Source: Ariolimax columbianus
Taxonomy: Eukaryota; Mollusca; Gastropoda; Stylommatophora; Arionidae
Direction of reading: 5' to 3'
Assembly (NCBI GenBank): GCA_036924085.1
Contig: JAVGWX010000001.1
Location: 8,856,681 to 8,920,680 of the forward strand
DNA length: 64,000 nt
In this document: one piece after another, positions 45,331 through 55,209 of the stretch
Layout of the letters: every line of letters begins with the position of its first letter
How positions within the stretch are numbered: the stretch's first letter is position 1
Notes under the pieces: generated by a model
Databases searched by the model: none
The model's input: only the letters and a program-made list of their open reading frames with translations
What the model was told of the DNA's origin: nothing
Position numbers and translations under genes: made by a program

Positions 45331-45750
45331 ACATTGACTAGCCCACACACAACTAATCTCTAGATGTCTCTTTCTCTTTCATTGACTAGTCCACTAACCA
45401 CTAATCCCTCCATGTCTCTCTCTGTCACATTGACTAGCCCACTAACCACTAATCTCTAGATGTCTCTCTCTGTCTGTCTCTCTCATTGACTAGTCCACTA
45501 ACTACTAATCTCTAGATCTCTCTCTCTGTCTCTCTCTCACTCTCTGTAACATTCACTAGCCCACTAACCACTAATATATAGATCTCTCTCTCTCTATCTC
45601 TGTCACATTGACTAGCCCACTAACCACTAATCTCTAGATGTCTCTCTCTTTCTCTCTCTCTCTCTCATTGACTAGCACACACACCACTAATCTCTAGATG
45701 TCTCTCTCTTTCTCTCATTGACTAGCGCACTAACCACTAATCTCTAGATG

Positions 45751-45787
<37 letters not shown>

Positions 45788-47260
45788 GACTAGCACACAC
45801 ACCACTAATCTCTAGATGTTTCTCTCTCTCTCATTGACTAGCCCACACACCACTAATCTCTAGATGTCTCTCTCTCTCTGTCTCTCTCTCTCTCTCATTG
45901 ACTAGCCCACTAACCACTAATCGCTAGATGTCTCTCTCTCTCTCTCATTGACTAGCCCACTGACCACTAATCTCTAGATGTCTCTCTATCTCTCTCTCAT
46001 TGACTAGCCCACTAACCACTAATCGCTAGATGTCTCTCTCTCTCTCATTTACTAGCCCACTGACCACTAATCTCTAGATGTCTCTCTATCTCTCTCTCAT
46101 TGACTAGCCCACTAACCACTAATCGCTAGATGTCTCTCTCTCTCTCATTGACTAGCCCACTAACCACTAATCTCTAGATGTCTCTCTCTCTCTCTCTCTC
46201 ATTGACTAGCCCACTAACCACTGATCTCTAGATGTCTTTTTCTCTTTCATTGACTAGCCCACTATACACTAATCTCCCAATGTGTCTCTCTCACATTGAC
46301 TAGCCCACTAACCGATAATCTCTAGATGTCTCTCTCTCTCTCTCTCTCTCATTGACTAGCCCACTAACCACTAATCTCTAGATGTCTCTTTCTCTCTCAT
46401 TGACTAGCCCACTAACCACTGATCTCTAGATGTCTCTTTCTCTCTCATTGACTAGCCCACTAACCACTAATCTCTAGATGTCTCTCTCTCTCTCTCTCAT
46501 TGACAAGCCCACTAACCACTAATCTCTAGATGTCTCTCTCTCTCTCTCATTGACTAGCCCACTAACCACTAATCTCTAGATGTCTCTCTCTCTCTCTCTC
46601 TCATTGACTAGCCCACTAACTACTAATCTCTAGATGTCTCTTTCTCTTTCATTGAATAGCCCACTATACACTAATTTCCCAATGTCACTCTCTCACATTG
46701 ACTAGCCCACTAACCACTTATCTCTAGATGTCTGTCTCTCACATTTACTGGCCCACTAACCGCTAATCTCTGATGTCTCTTTCTCTCGTTCTCATTGACT
46801 GGCCCACTAACCGCTAATCTCTTGATGTCTCTTTCTCTCTCTCTCACTAACTGGCCCCACTAACCGCGAATCTGTTGATGTCTCTTTCTCTCTCTCACAT
46901 TGACTGGCCCATTAACCGCTAATCTCTTAATGTATCTTTCTCTCTCTCTCATTGACTGGCACACTAACCGTTAATCTCTGGATGTTTCTTGCTCTTTTTC
47001 ATATTGACTGGCCCACTTACCGCTAATATCGTGATGTCTCTTTCTCTCTCTCTCTCATTGACTGACCCACTAACCGCTAATCTCTTGATGTTTCTTGCTC
47101 TTTCTCACATTGACTGGCCCACTAACCGCTAATCTCGTGATTTCTTTTTCTCTCTCTCACATTGACTGGCCTACTAATCACTAATCTCTGTATGCAACCC
47201 TTTCACATAACGCTAACCGCTAATCTCTGTCCGTGCTCCTCTCACTGATCACTAACTATT
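45046..47260. repeat. 43-bp-type satellite, right block, with CT expansions
   Basis: About 45 units of the same satellite as 39026-39440. The core 'cattgactagcccactaac', 'cactaatctctagatgtc' is conserved, and each unit carries a 'tctctc' run of variable length. The central part (about 45170-46720) has 'gactagccc' and 'ctagatg'. The edges have 'gactgaccc' or 'gactggccc' and 'cttgatg', like the left block. After 47170 units decay. Confidence 0.95.
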
Positions 47261-47417
47261 AATCACTATATGTATAATTATCACTGGTTGTTGATCACAT
47301 TATGTATGTTTCTCACTGACTGTTAATCACATTATGCATGTTTTTCACTGACTGGCAGCTATCTATGAATGGCGTGATAAAGTTCTTTCACTGACATAAC
47401 ATTAACTTCCGATAATC

Positions 47418-47429
47418 ACATGTTGGTTT
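47418..47429. repeat. TSD left of 26-bp mini-insertion
   Basis: 'acatgttggttt', identical to 47456-47467. Confidence 0.85.
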
Positions 47430-47455
47430 AGCGTACGAAGAAGAAGACGAAGAAG
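47430..47455 (+). mobile_element. I/Nimb-like 'mini' insertion: terminal 8-10 bp plus GAA tail
   Basis: 'agcgtacgaagaagaagacg' then 'aagaag', between perfect 12-bp direct repeats. 'agcgtacgaag' is exactly the end of subfamily A/G ('cagcgtacgaagaag'). The insertion therefore looks like a reverse transcription event aborted just after the tail. Confidence 0.82.
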
Positions 47456-47467
47456 ACATGTTGGTTT
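47456..47467. repeat. TSD right of mini-insertion
   Basis: 'acatgttggttt', perfect match to the left repeat. Confidence 0.85.
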
Positions 47468-48025
47468 CTTAATGTTTATCTCCACCTGACTACTAACTGT
47501 TAATCACTTGACAATTGTCTTCTACTGACTGATCACTGACTGCTAATCTTTTGATATTTCAGTGCTACCCAATGCTCATGAAGACCTAATTTATTTAAGC
47601 TCCGCTCACATTAACCCAACTATTAATATTTTTGTTTCTCTCTTGTTAAAGACATATTATATGATCAGCATCGTATCTAATTCAAAATATCTTAAATTAT
47701 CTATTACAATATCCGTACTTCCTCTACTATTGTGAATGTATTGTGAAAACGTTCTCTCTCGACGTTCCGGCGTTTCTTTTATCATCGGTGAGTTGATATC
47801 CTCCAGAAACGTTTATCAACATGTTCGATTGTTGACATTTACTTATATGTGTATTTTATTTGTTTTGGAATTATTGATTTCGTAATATGTATCTTGCCAT
47901 GTTATCCTTTACATTTTATTGGGCGGCTATTAATATCTATTGCTTGCGGGACATTAATGATCCAAAAAGAGCACATTTCTGATCTGTCCATTTTTGTGAA
48001 CATTATTCACCATACATAACCGATT
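47468..48025. other. Decayed satellite edge and unassigned sequence
   Basis: 47480-47560 still shows 'ctgactactaactgttaatc' phrases of the old satellite. Beyond that nothing was recognised. Confidence 0.45.
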
Positions 48026-48029
48026 TCCT

Positions 48030-48232
48030 ATCTGTTCATTGGGTGGACATCATTCACCACGACAAAACACTTGTTAGCCGGTCATTGGGTGGACGTCCTT
48101 CACCATGACAAATCACTTCTTAGCCGGTCATTGGGTGGACATCATTCACCACGACAAAACACTTCTTAGCCGGTCGTTGGGTGGACATCATTCACCACGA
48201 CAAAACACTTGTTAGCCGGTCATTGCGGGGAC
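48030..48232. repeat. 46-bp tandem repeat, ~4.5 copies
   Basis: Units hold 'ttagccggtcattgggtgg' and 'caccacgacaaaacactt'. Marks at 48074 and 48120 give a 46-bp period. Confidence 0.88.
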
Positions 48233-48465
48233 AACATCTACAATGAACAACACATGTCTGGGATGGCATTATGTAGAAGAACATGCATGGCAATTACTGT
48301 TAAGTAATCTGCTCATAAAATACTCACTGTTCGATAGTTACACGGCTAAAGAAATTGGATCATCTGTCGCGATATTTTAACACTATTTTTTCCTGTGGCA
48401 GTTTGTGCTATCCCTCTTTTCCCCATAATATGTCAGTCGATATATAGTCACACGAACTTGCAAAC

Positions 48466-48532
48466 AGGCACACACGCACGTAAACACACACACACACACA
48501 CACACACACGCACGAGCGCGCACACGCACATA
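48466..48532. repeat. CA microsatellite
   Basis: 'ca' repeats with cgc interruptions. Confidence 0.9.
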
Positions 48533-49629
48533 CATGAAGATAACTACTTCTTTATAATGTGTATAATACGCGTCACGTGTGCACCGGCTATATCATTATA
48601 TATTCATTAGTCTATTTATCTATTCCTGGGAACCTTGACAATTGTATGCGATGTCCCATCCGTAAAGAATGGATCAATTATTTTGTTACTAGTTATTGGC
48701 TGTAATTAGCTTCAGCGTGTTAAATTTGAAACTGTGTAGTTGCAAAGATCAATTTGCCAAACCTTTCCTGACAAAAACCCTTTGCCATAGATTAATGTTA
48801 TTTTAAAATGCTAATCTTAATATTCTTCTTCTGTTTTGTTTAGTTTTCTCTTGACTGACGATAACCTTGCAAATGATGCTAGTATAATGTCCATGTATGA
48901 TAATGAAATTAATTCTATTTAGATTCGACTTATAAGCAGCACTGACGCTGCATACTGGGTACACTGTGTTCTGTAACATTGTTTATTTCAATCGGAACAT
49001 ATTTATCGTGTGTAAGGAACGATGACATTTTTGTTTTTGGCGGCGAAATTTATTAGATTAGGTCCTAGACATTTTGTTCATGTTTAAATGAGGATCTGTG
49101 TGCCTTAATGTTCATTGTGTGGCCTTAGAATCAAAATGTAACTATGTAGGACTTGTGACTTTGCAGTCATCTTATAGTCTTTGATCCAATTCTGAGCTAT
49201 GCATGGCCTGTTTGTCTTTGCTTTCATCGTGAACTCACTCCAAACATACTGTCCAAACTGCATTATTCACGTATTTATGGACAGAATGTGTTAAATTATT
49301 CCACGATGTCACTGTGGGGAGATAGACGCTGGAAACACCATCCAAATCACATAAATGCCTTATTACTTCCCTTGAAACATTACTTTCCAGCTAAATTGTG
49401 AAACCATGTGTGGATGTGACAATGGTGTGCCGGAAAAGATACTGCAGAAAGGTGTTCCACCAGCGAGCTACGGGAACCTCCAGTATGTATATCCTTAGTC
49501 ATTTGCTGAGAGAAACTGAATTCCGCAGGATCTTCCTCGTGTGCATTGACATCAATTCTTAATAGAACAGATTATTTCCGGCAAGCGAAGTAGGTGATTA
49601 ACATTAAGAAGATGGGACAGCTTTCATGA
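48533..49629. other. No recognisable feature
   Basis: AT-rich spacer. No motif, tandem repeat or RNA gene seen. Confidence 0.45.
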
Positions 49630-50004
49630 GTTCATTCTGAAAATCAAGTTTCAAGCATGGAAGCATAATTTATAAATTCACTATTTACATACATGTTTGG
49701 AAGAGTTCATTCTGAAAATCAAGTTTCAAGCATGGAAGCATAATTTATAAATTCACTATTTACATACATGTTTGGAAGAGTTCATTCTGAAAATCAAGTT
49801 TCAAGCATGGAAGCATAATTTATAAATTCACTATTTACATACATGTTTGGAAGAGTTAATTCTGAAAATCAAGTTTCAAGCATGGAAGCATAATTTATAA
49901 ATTCACTATTTACATACATGTTTGGAAGAGTTAATTCTGAAAATCAAGTTTCAAGCATGGAAGCATAATTTATAAATTCACTATTTACATACATGTTTGG
50001 AAGA
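49630..50004. repeat. 75-bp tandem repeat x5
   Basis: Five nearly perfect 75-bp units beginning 'gttcattctgaaaatc' or 'gttaattctgaaaatc' (the last two). The ttc-to-tta change shared by the last two copies shows the direction of duplication. Confidence 0.95.
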
Positions 50005-50094
50005 CATATGTAATAATGTAAAATATACAAGAATATTGAGTAACCTATACTGGAAGCAAACTGCCATTGTGAGATATGATATTGTTAACTTACC

Positions 50095-50420
50095 CTCGTC
50101 GTAGATACAAGGAGATGCTAGACAAGGATGCCTACTGACCATTAGTCTGTTTAACAGTTACAGAGAGCACATACACTGATATATGAAATGCCAGAACTCA
50201 TGATGCATGGACTACGAAGAAAGAATCTCAGATATGCAGAAGACACATTTCTGTACAGTACAGAAAGCGAACACGAACTGCGGAAATTGTTAGTTAAGGT
50301 AAATTATACAAGGAAGGTAAATGGATTGGAAATTAACACTGACAAAAATGAAAACTATGAGAGTGACAACAGAATGGAAAGATGGACGGGATTAAACTGC
50401 CTAAGAAGGAAGACCTGACA
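50095..50420 (+). pseudogene. RT fragment (RTE-like), lineage 1
   Basis: 'GDARQGCLLTISLFN' near 50110 (palm block) and 'KNLRYAEDTFLYSTESEHELR' near 50230, where the F/Y-x-D-D box reads Y-A-E-D, then 'VNGLEINTDKNENY'. Only about 325 bp remain. The block spacing differs from the fragment that follows, so this is a separate element. Confidence 0.65.
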
Positions 50421-50454
50421 GATTGCAGCCATTAAAGGGGGAGGGGGGAATTAC

Positions 50455-51535
50455 ATTGCTGTCAGTGGTAGATAAGATATTTACCAAAATCATCTTTGAC
50501 AGATTAACACCTGAAGTAGGCAAAAGGCTCAGAGAGAGGAACCTGCAGGATTTCGTCAGGGAAGATCATGCATAGATCATATAGCTACGCGACGCATCAT
50601 AGTAGAAGAAAGTATTGAATGTAAATCAGCCCTTAACTCACATTTTAAAGACTATGAAATGACGTTTGACAGTGTGGATCGAAGTACTCTATGACAACTG
50701 TTGAGACACTATGGGATACTAGAGAACTACACAACCCTCATACAGAATATGTGCAAAGACACAGTTACTAACTGACATCTTCAGGGTGTAAACATGGGTG
50801 AGACAGGGATGCCCGCTCTCACCTTTCCTGTTCTTATTGGGTATAAATTGTATTATAAAGACATCAATCGAAGGACATTTGTTAAAAAACTTATTCAGTG
50901 GACACTATGGTCACTTTTGGAAGACCTGTACTACACAGTTGATCTGGTACGTTTGTCACACAGTCATAGCCAAATGCAAGAGAAACGATAGGGTGAAAAA
51001 TGCAATCGGAAGTGAATATCAACATGAAGAAAACCAAGCTTCTTAAACTCAAAAGTAACAGGAAAGAACCAATCATGATGGAGGGCGAGCAGTTGGAGGA
51101 AGTGGATACCTTGACCTATTTTGGCAGTGCAGTAAACACATCAGGAGGTACAGATGCAGATATATTGATTAGAAAGAAGGGCATTGCTGGCGCGAAACAA
51201 CATATGGAGGTACAGAGAAATTAAAATTTACAACAAAATTAGAATATTCAACGTCAGTGTCAAGCCGGTAGTGTTGTATGGAGCGGAGACATATAGAACG
51301 ACCAAAGGTCATACAGCAAAGACTCCAGTCATTCGTTAACAGATGCCACGAAGGATAATGGGCATGCAATGGCAGGACATGTAGAAGAATAAAGACTTAT
51401 GGGAAAGGAGCCGACAACAGTCATTGCAACAACAAATGAAGCGAAGAAAATGAGGCTTGATAGGGCAAAAGCTGCGGAAGGCACAGTCTTTCATCCAGCA
51501 CCCTATCAGTAGCCAGCACCCTATCAAACTCTCCT
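50455..51535 (+). pseudogene. RT fragment (RTE-like), lineage 2, same family as 62.6 kb
   Basis: Blocks in order across shifting frames: 'VVDKIFTKIIFDRLTPEVGK' (50465), 'VRQGCPLSPFLFLL' (50800), a damaged catalytic box near 50940, 'NINMKKTKLLKLKS' (51020), 'VDTLTYFGSAVNTSGGTDADI' (51105-51165), 'RIFNVSVKPVVLYGAETYRTTK' split near 51245-51305, and 'NKDLWERSRQQ' (51390). This is the RT second half and post-RT region. Multiple stops make it dead. The block wording matches the RTE-like copy at the right edge of the window. Confidence 0.75.
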
Positions 51536-51825
51536 TATTGGCACGTTACAGTGTTACTAATTAATGCTCTCCTTTCAGACCTCGGTAACACTTGTGAGAA
51601 AACCATATATGTTACAGACAATAATTAATTTCTAAAATACAAAAATAAAATAAATCTCATCACTGGTCATTAATATAGATAGATGCATGCATGCACTTGT
51701 TTCGTGCTGAGGTAACGCCGCACAAGTTGATGGGGACTATGGTGAGTAATACATATGTTTTCATGACATATCCTTGTACATTGTGTAAAAATGTCTTGTA
51801 TATTGATTAACGTTTCTGAAAAAAA
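51536..51825. other. No recognisable feature
   Basis: AT-rich spacer after the RT fragment. Confidence 0.45.
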
Positions 51826-52167
51826 ATGCTATCGTGCATAACCTTCTTCTACTCGAATATCAGAAACAACATCCGTCTTGAAAGGAATGTGATTTCAGAC
51901 CATGGAAAGCATTATTGGCAATTCTCAGAGGGATCTACAAAAGATCTCCAAAATGACTTGCCTAGACTGCAAGTAAAAAAGGAAACGACGTCAGTAGAAT
52001 GTACAAAAAAGAGGATCAAATCATTTCGAAGACGACAAGGTAAGAATGTTACAGATAAACGTGTGCAAGTCTTAGAATATAAATTTATGAAAGTGTATAA
52101 GCTGAAGGAAGAGGTAGAACACGCGCTACCAACAAAAAAAGTAATTAAACAAAATTACAAGCAGTGA
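51826..52167 (+). other. Unrecognised 113-codon open frame, Lys/Arg-rich
   Basis: Open from ATG at 51826 to tga at 52167. The product would be basic ('KKRIKSFRRRQGKNVTDKRV'), with no domain I recognise. It starts in AT-rich sequence, has no neighbour that supports it, and could be a decayed linker region of a LINE. It is listed only because it is among the longest frames not explained by a known repeat. Confidence 0.2.
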
Positions 52168-52940
52168 AAAATACACGACACGCACATTGGGAATGTCAAC
52201 ATGTGTAACAATATATTCGGTGACTTGGAACGATATGTGGTCCCCATAGTTTGGGGGTCTTCATGTTTGACCTTCGCATATCTTCAAAACGCACATAAAA
52301 CATAATGCTGCACTTGGCGTCATACGTGTTCTCACGTGACCAAAAACTACATTAGTTCATTAGTTAGTTAAAAGACCCTTTTCAGTCACGGCTGGCTATA
52401 GGTTGATGCGACCTTGGATTAGCAACCCTTTACTTCATTTGTTGTGCTTCTTTTCATTTCTTTACAATTCCCTTTGTTGCTTGAGCTGATTTTCACACAA
52501 TCTGAGGTGACTTTTTAAATTGATGCTCAATTTGGATCGGTCTGCAGCTATATCTTCACAAGATGTCATATGCATCTACAGAGCCTTAATGTAATACTGA
52601 CATGCGCCTATGTACCGCAGCTGTGTCTGACAGCTGTTCTTTTACCACACGCCGGCTGCCCATTGAGAAAAATCTTTGTTGGTACCTTCTTTCATTCGTC
52701 ATCTTCATCGTACGCTGTTTACAGTGATATTTACGTTGCACTGTTTTATTTTGTTAAGCCTGTGGCTCAGTGCATCCGATTTCAACAGGCGTTTCTGTAG
52801 GGTTGATCTCCTTAGCCTTTTGCTGTCCCCAGCCTAACTGCAAGGCAGCAGTTGTTTTTGGTCAGAGTTGTCTCTCTTAGGAAGTTGTCTTGCAGGACTA
52901 TCGAGTCTTCCCTACTCGTGTCTATAGGGTTTGGCAATGA
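52168..52940. other. No recognisable feature
   Basis: No coding or RNA motif recognised between the open frame and the rDNA block. Confidence 0.45.
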
Positions 52941-52949
52941 TATGATGGA

Positions 52950-53245
52950 CTATGTACTAGTTTGTACTATCCCGGAAGAGAGGCAGTCCAGTGTGACTTT
53001 GTCCCAGGATCGTCACGTCCTGCCAGAAACCTAGCATATGCATGTGAGTGAGATATCTCTTTGCTCCTATATTTTCTCGGCTCATCTGCAGTGATGGTAC
53101 GCATAGCATTCCCCGCCACCCGGGAGGTTGTCACAATAGGGCAGGAGGTGCAATGTCCGCTGGACTGCATCTCTTGTGCGTCATTGGGATGACTGATAGC
53201 AGACAGAGGCAAAGAGCGAGGCAGGAGTGCATTTTACCAGGTGCA
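52950..53245 (-). pseudogene. Edge of rDNA block, possible 18S 3'-end piece
   Basis: GC-richer than its left flank. The minus strand near 53165-53105 reads 'cacctcctgccctattgtg' followed by 'acaacctcccgggtggcg', which may be a diverged version of the conserved 18S segment just before its 3' end. The match is weak and the assignment is tentative. Confidence 0.35.
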
Positions 53246-53440
53246 TTTCTGCGGCTCGACCGGGCCGGGTTGAGACGCAAGCCCCAGCCATGTCGTAGCC
53301 TCCCATCACAGCGGTGCTGAGATTTAGGGCGGGATTCTGGCTTAGAGGCGTTCGGCCGTAGTCCCTCAGATGGTAGCTTATCAGCCAAGCACGTGGACCA
53401 AATGTCAGCGACCTGTGATTCCTCTCGAAATAGTGCATTT
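53246..53440 (-). pseudogene. 28S rRNA 3'-region fragment (second copy)
   Basis: The minus strand carries 'cgagaggaatcacaggtcgc', 'gacatttggtccacgtgctt', 'ggctgataagctaccatctg' and 'gaacgcctctaagccagaat' followed by 'cccgccc'. These are close to the universally conserved 28S segment near the alpha-sarcin/ricin loop's 3' side, about 300-400 nt from the end of the molecule. It lacks both 28S ends and has substitutions at normally invariant sites, so it is a pseudogene fragment. Confidence 0.85.
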
Positions 53441-53502
53441 GACCAGGGGACAAGCCTGGTCATTGCATGGAGATGTTGTTCGCCTGGTGTGCGGACATAT
53501 CT

Positions 53503-53922
53503 CATGGTCAAGGGTTGAGTCTCAGCAGTTCGCAGTGAGGTAGCTGATCTACTGCTTAGGGCACCCCAACCGAGAACTAAGTCTTCTACAAATGGTTTCA
53601 TACCTCATCGCCGTATGGGGTGAATATCGAGCAGCTTCCCGTCCGCTTTGATCGGCAGACGGCAGAGACCTCATTCTGCGGCTCGACCGGACGGGGCTGG
53701 AGCGGGAGCCCCAGGTCCCCACCATGTCGAAGCCTCCCGTTGCAATCGTGCTGAGCTTTTGGGCGGGATTTTGGCTTAGAGGCGTTCGGCCGTAATCCCT
53801 CACCTTGTAGCCTCGCGCCGTTGGCTTATCGGACTAGTATGTGAACCATATGTCTGCGGCTCCTCTCTAAAACTGACCTGTCTTCCGAGGGTCTATTTCC
53901 AGCACCCGTTCAATATTAGACC
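53503..53922 (-). pseudogene. 28S rRNA 3' end, with deletion
   Basis: From 53922 downward on the minus strand: 'ggtctaatattgaacgggtg' and 'ctggaaatagaccctcgg', 'agacaggtcagttttag', then directly 'agaggagccgcag'. The segment normally between the last two (about 45 nt) is missing. It continues through 'gaacgcctctaagccaaaat' to a recognisable 28S terminus with 'aaaccatttgtagaagactt', 'taagcagtagatcagctacc' and 'gagactcaacccttgacc' ending near 53503. Confidence 0.85.
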
Positions 53923-54199
53923 GGACGTATCAATAGATGGCTTTTTAGTTTGTCAATGGCCAAGTTTCTGGAACCTGCGATTTCTGGAGGGTTGAGACCA
54001 GATTACCATAGCAGACGCTCTTTCATTAGGGGGTTAAGAGACTGACCCATCTTCCGTGGGTCTAATACCAGCACATGTTCACTAGTAGACCCCACGGAGG
54101 TGCTCTCGATTTGACAGTCATTCTACAGTATTGGCGTGTTTAGTCAATTTAAGCTGCAGGCTCCACTCTTGGTAGTGCTCTTCCGTCAATTCCTTAATC
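53921..54199 (-). pseudogene. 18S-28S chimeric modules 2 and 3
   Basis: Module 2: 54199-54091 is 18S ('ttaaggaattgacggaagag', 'gtggagcctgcagcttaa', 'gtagaatgactgtcaaatcg', 'agagc'), joined at about 54093 to 28S ('ggtctactagtgaacatgtg', 'ctggtattagacccacgg', 'gggtcagtct') down to 54031. 54030-53960 is unclear. Module 3: 53959-53922 is 18S-like ('cattgacaaactaaaaagcc', 'ttgatacg'), joined to the 28S 3' end. In both, 18S stops just after its 'gattgacagatcgagagc' region and 28S starts at 'ctaatagggaacg'. Confidence 0.75.
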
Positions 54200-54237
54200 A
54201 AACACTGAATGCAGACCAACCGAGCCACAGAGGGCAT

Positions 54238-54342
54238 AACCCCAGATTTCTTAGGGTCTAAATCCAGCACCCGTTCCATATTAGACCCAAGGAAAGTGGT
54301 CTCGGCATGTCAGTCATTTCAGTGTTGGTCGTGTTGAGTCAA
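54238..54342 (-). pseudogene. 18S-28S chimeric module 1
   Basis: Minus strand 54342-54296: 'ttgactcaacacgacc', 'aacactgaaatgactgacat', 'gccgaga' (18S, near two thirds of the molecule). Then from about 54290: 'ggtctaatatggaacgggtg', 'ctggatttagaccctaag' (28S, the conserved region before the 'gagacaggttagtttta' block). The 28S part forms a stem ('gggtcta' with 'tagaccc'). Confidence 0.75.
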
Positions 54343-54446
54343 ATAATGAGCCATTCGCGGTTTCACCGTGAGACAGTGTGAACTTAGACATGCATGGCTT
54401 AATCTTTGAGACAAGCATATGACTACTGGCAGGATCAACCAGATAT
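54343..54446 (-). pseudogene. 18S rRNA 5' end (first ~104 nt)
   Basis: The minus strand begins 'tatctggttgatcctgccag', then 'tagtcatatgcttgtctcaa', 'agattaagccatgcatgtct' and 'gaatggctcatta'. This is the universally conserved eukaryotic 18S 5' end, with the expected spacing and no indels visible. At 54343 it stops and is fused to an internal 18S segment, skipping about 1 kb of the normal gene. It cannot give a functional 18S. Confidence 0.95.
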
Positions 54447-55115
54447 CTGTCGGAGACGTACGTACCGCACACACCGGTCGGCGGAGGACGGGTATGTAAA
54501 AAGCCTCACTGGGACGGCCGCAGGGACCGACTGACGAACGCACGGACGGTTGTCCCCCCCCCCGTCCCTCACTCCGTCGACCTAGGACCGCCTGACAGGG
54601 GCCCCTACACACACCAGACGACCGACCGACCGGGCTCGCTCGAGGAGGGATGGCAGTGTTCTGTGCAGAACGGATCCCAATGACCCCGGCGATGAATTTC
54701 AATGGGACTAGAGACAATTTGGCCTGCCGGCCTGCCCTTCTCCCAAGGGTTGGTCCCCGGGAGAACACAGGGCCTTCAGGCATGATTCCTGCTTTCCATT
54801 TGCCGGTCACAAGCTCATTGCGAGAGTCTGACCACCAGCGAGACGTACTGTCGAGCTCTGCTATAAGCCTTAGATAAATCACCACCGACTGACAACGTTT
54901 CTCGATACGGACCAGAGCAGTGCACCTCGGCGGAGGAGACGCCAAAAAAAACCGCATCCCAATACCTCTACGGGGAAAGGCGAGCAAGCGTTTTCCGCAA
55001 GCCCGCGCTATCGCTCCGCCTGGCGGAACTGAGATCGCTTTACGAACACTGGTTGAAATTGAATTGCGGCGGCGAGACAACTACCCCAGATCTTCTTTCA
55101 TTCGATGAACATGAC
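54447..55115 (-). other. Probable rDNA 5' external transcribed spacer
   Basis: GC-rich sequence immediately upstream (minus strand) of the 18S 5' end, with the position and composition of a 5' ETS. It carries C/G runs (54546-54556) and no recognised gene. The 253-codon minus-strand frame (54319-55080) runs from here into 18S and is not a protein gene. The transition to AT-rich sequence at about 55110 marks the end of the block. Confidence 0.65.
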
Positions 55116-55209
55116 CAAGTCATTGCAGTCTTCGTTAGCGAAGGAGGAAGGTGGAGGTACTTGGAAGACTCGTGCGAGAATACACCTCAGAATTTGTCAC
55201 CTTAACACG

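Noticed and set aside
39026..47260. CRISPR-like regular array
   Set aside because: Unit 43 bp or more with no separate repeat and spacer of fixed size, eukaryotic context, no cas genes; it is a satellite.
53131..53601. 156-codon minus-strand frame
   Set aside because: It lies over 28S-like 3' sequence, so it is RNA-derived.
54319..55080. 253-codon minus-strand frame
   Set aside because: It overlaps the 18S 5' end and probable ETS; GC-rich rDNA often lacks stops by chance.
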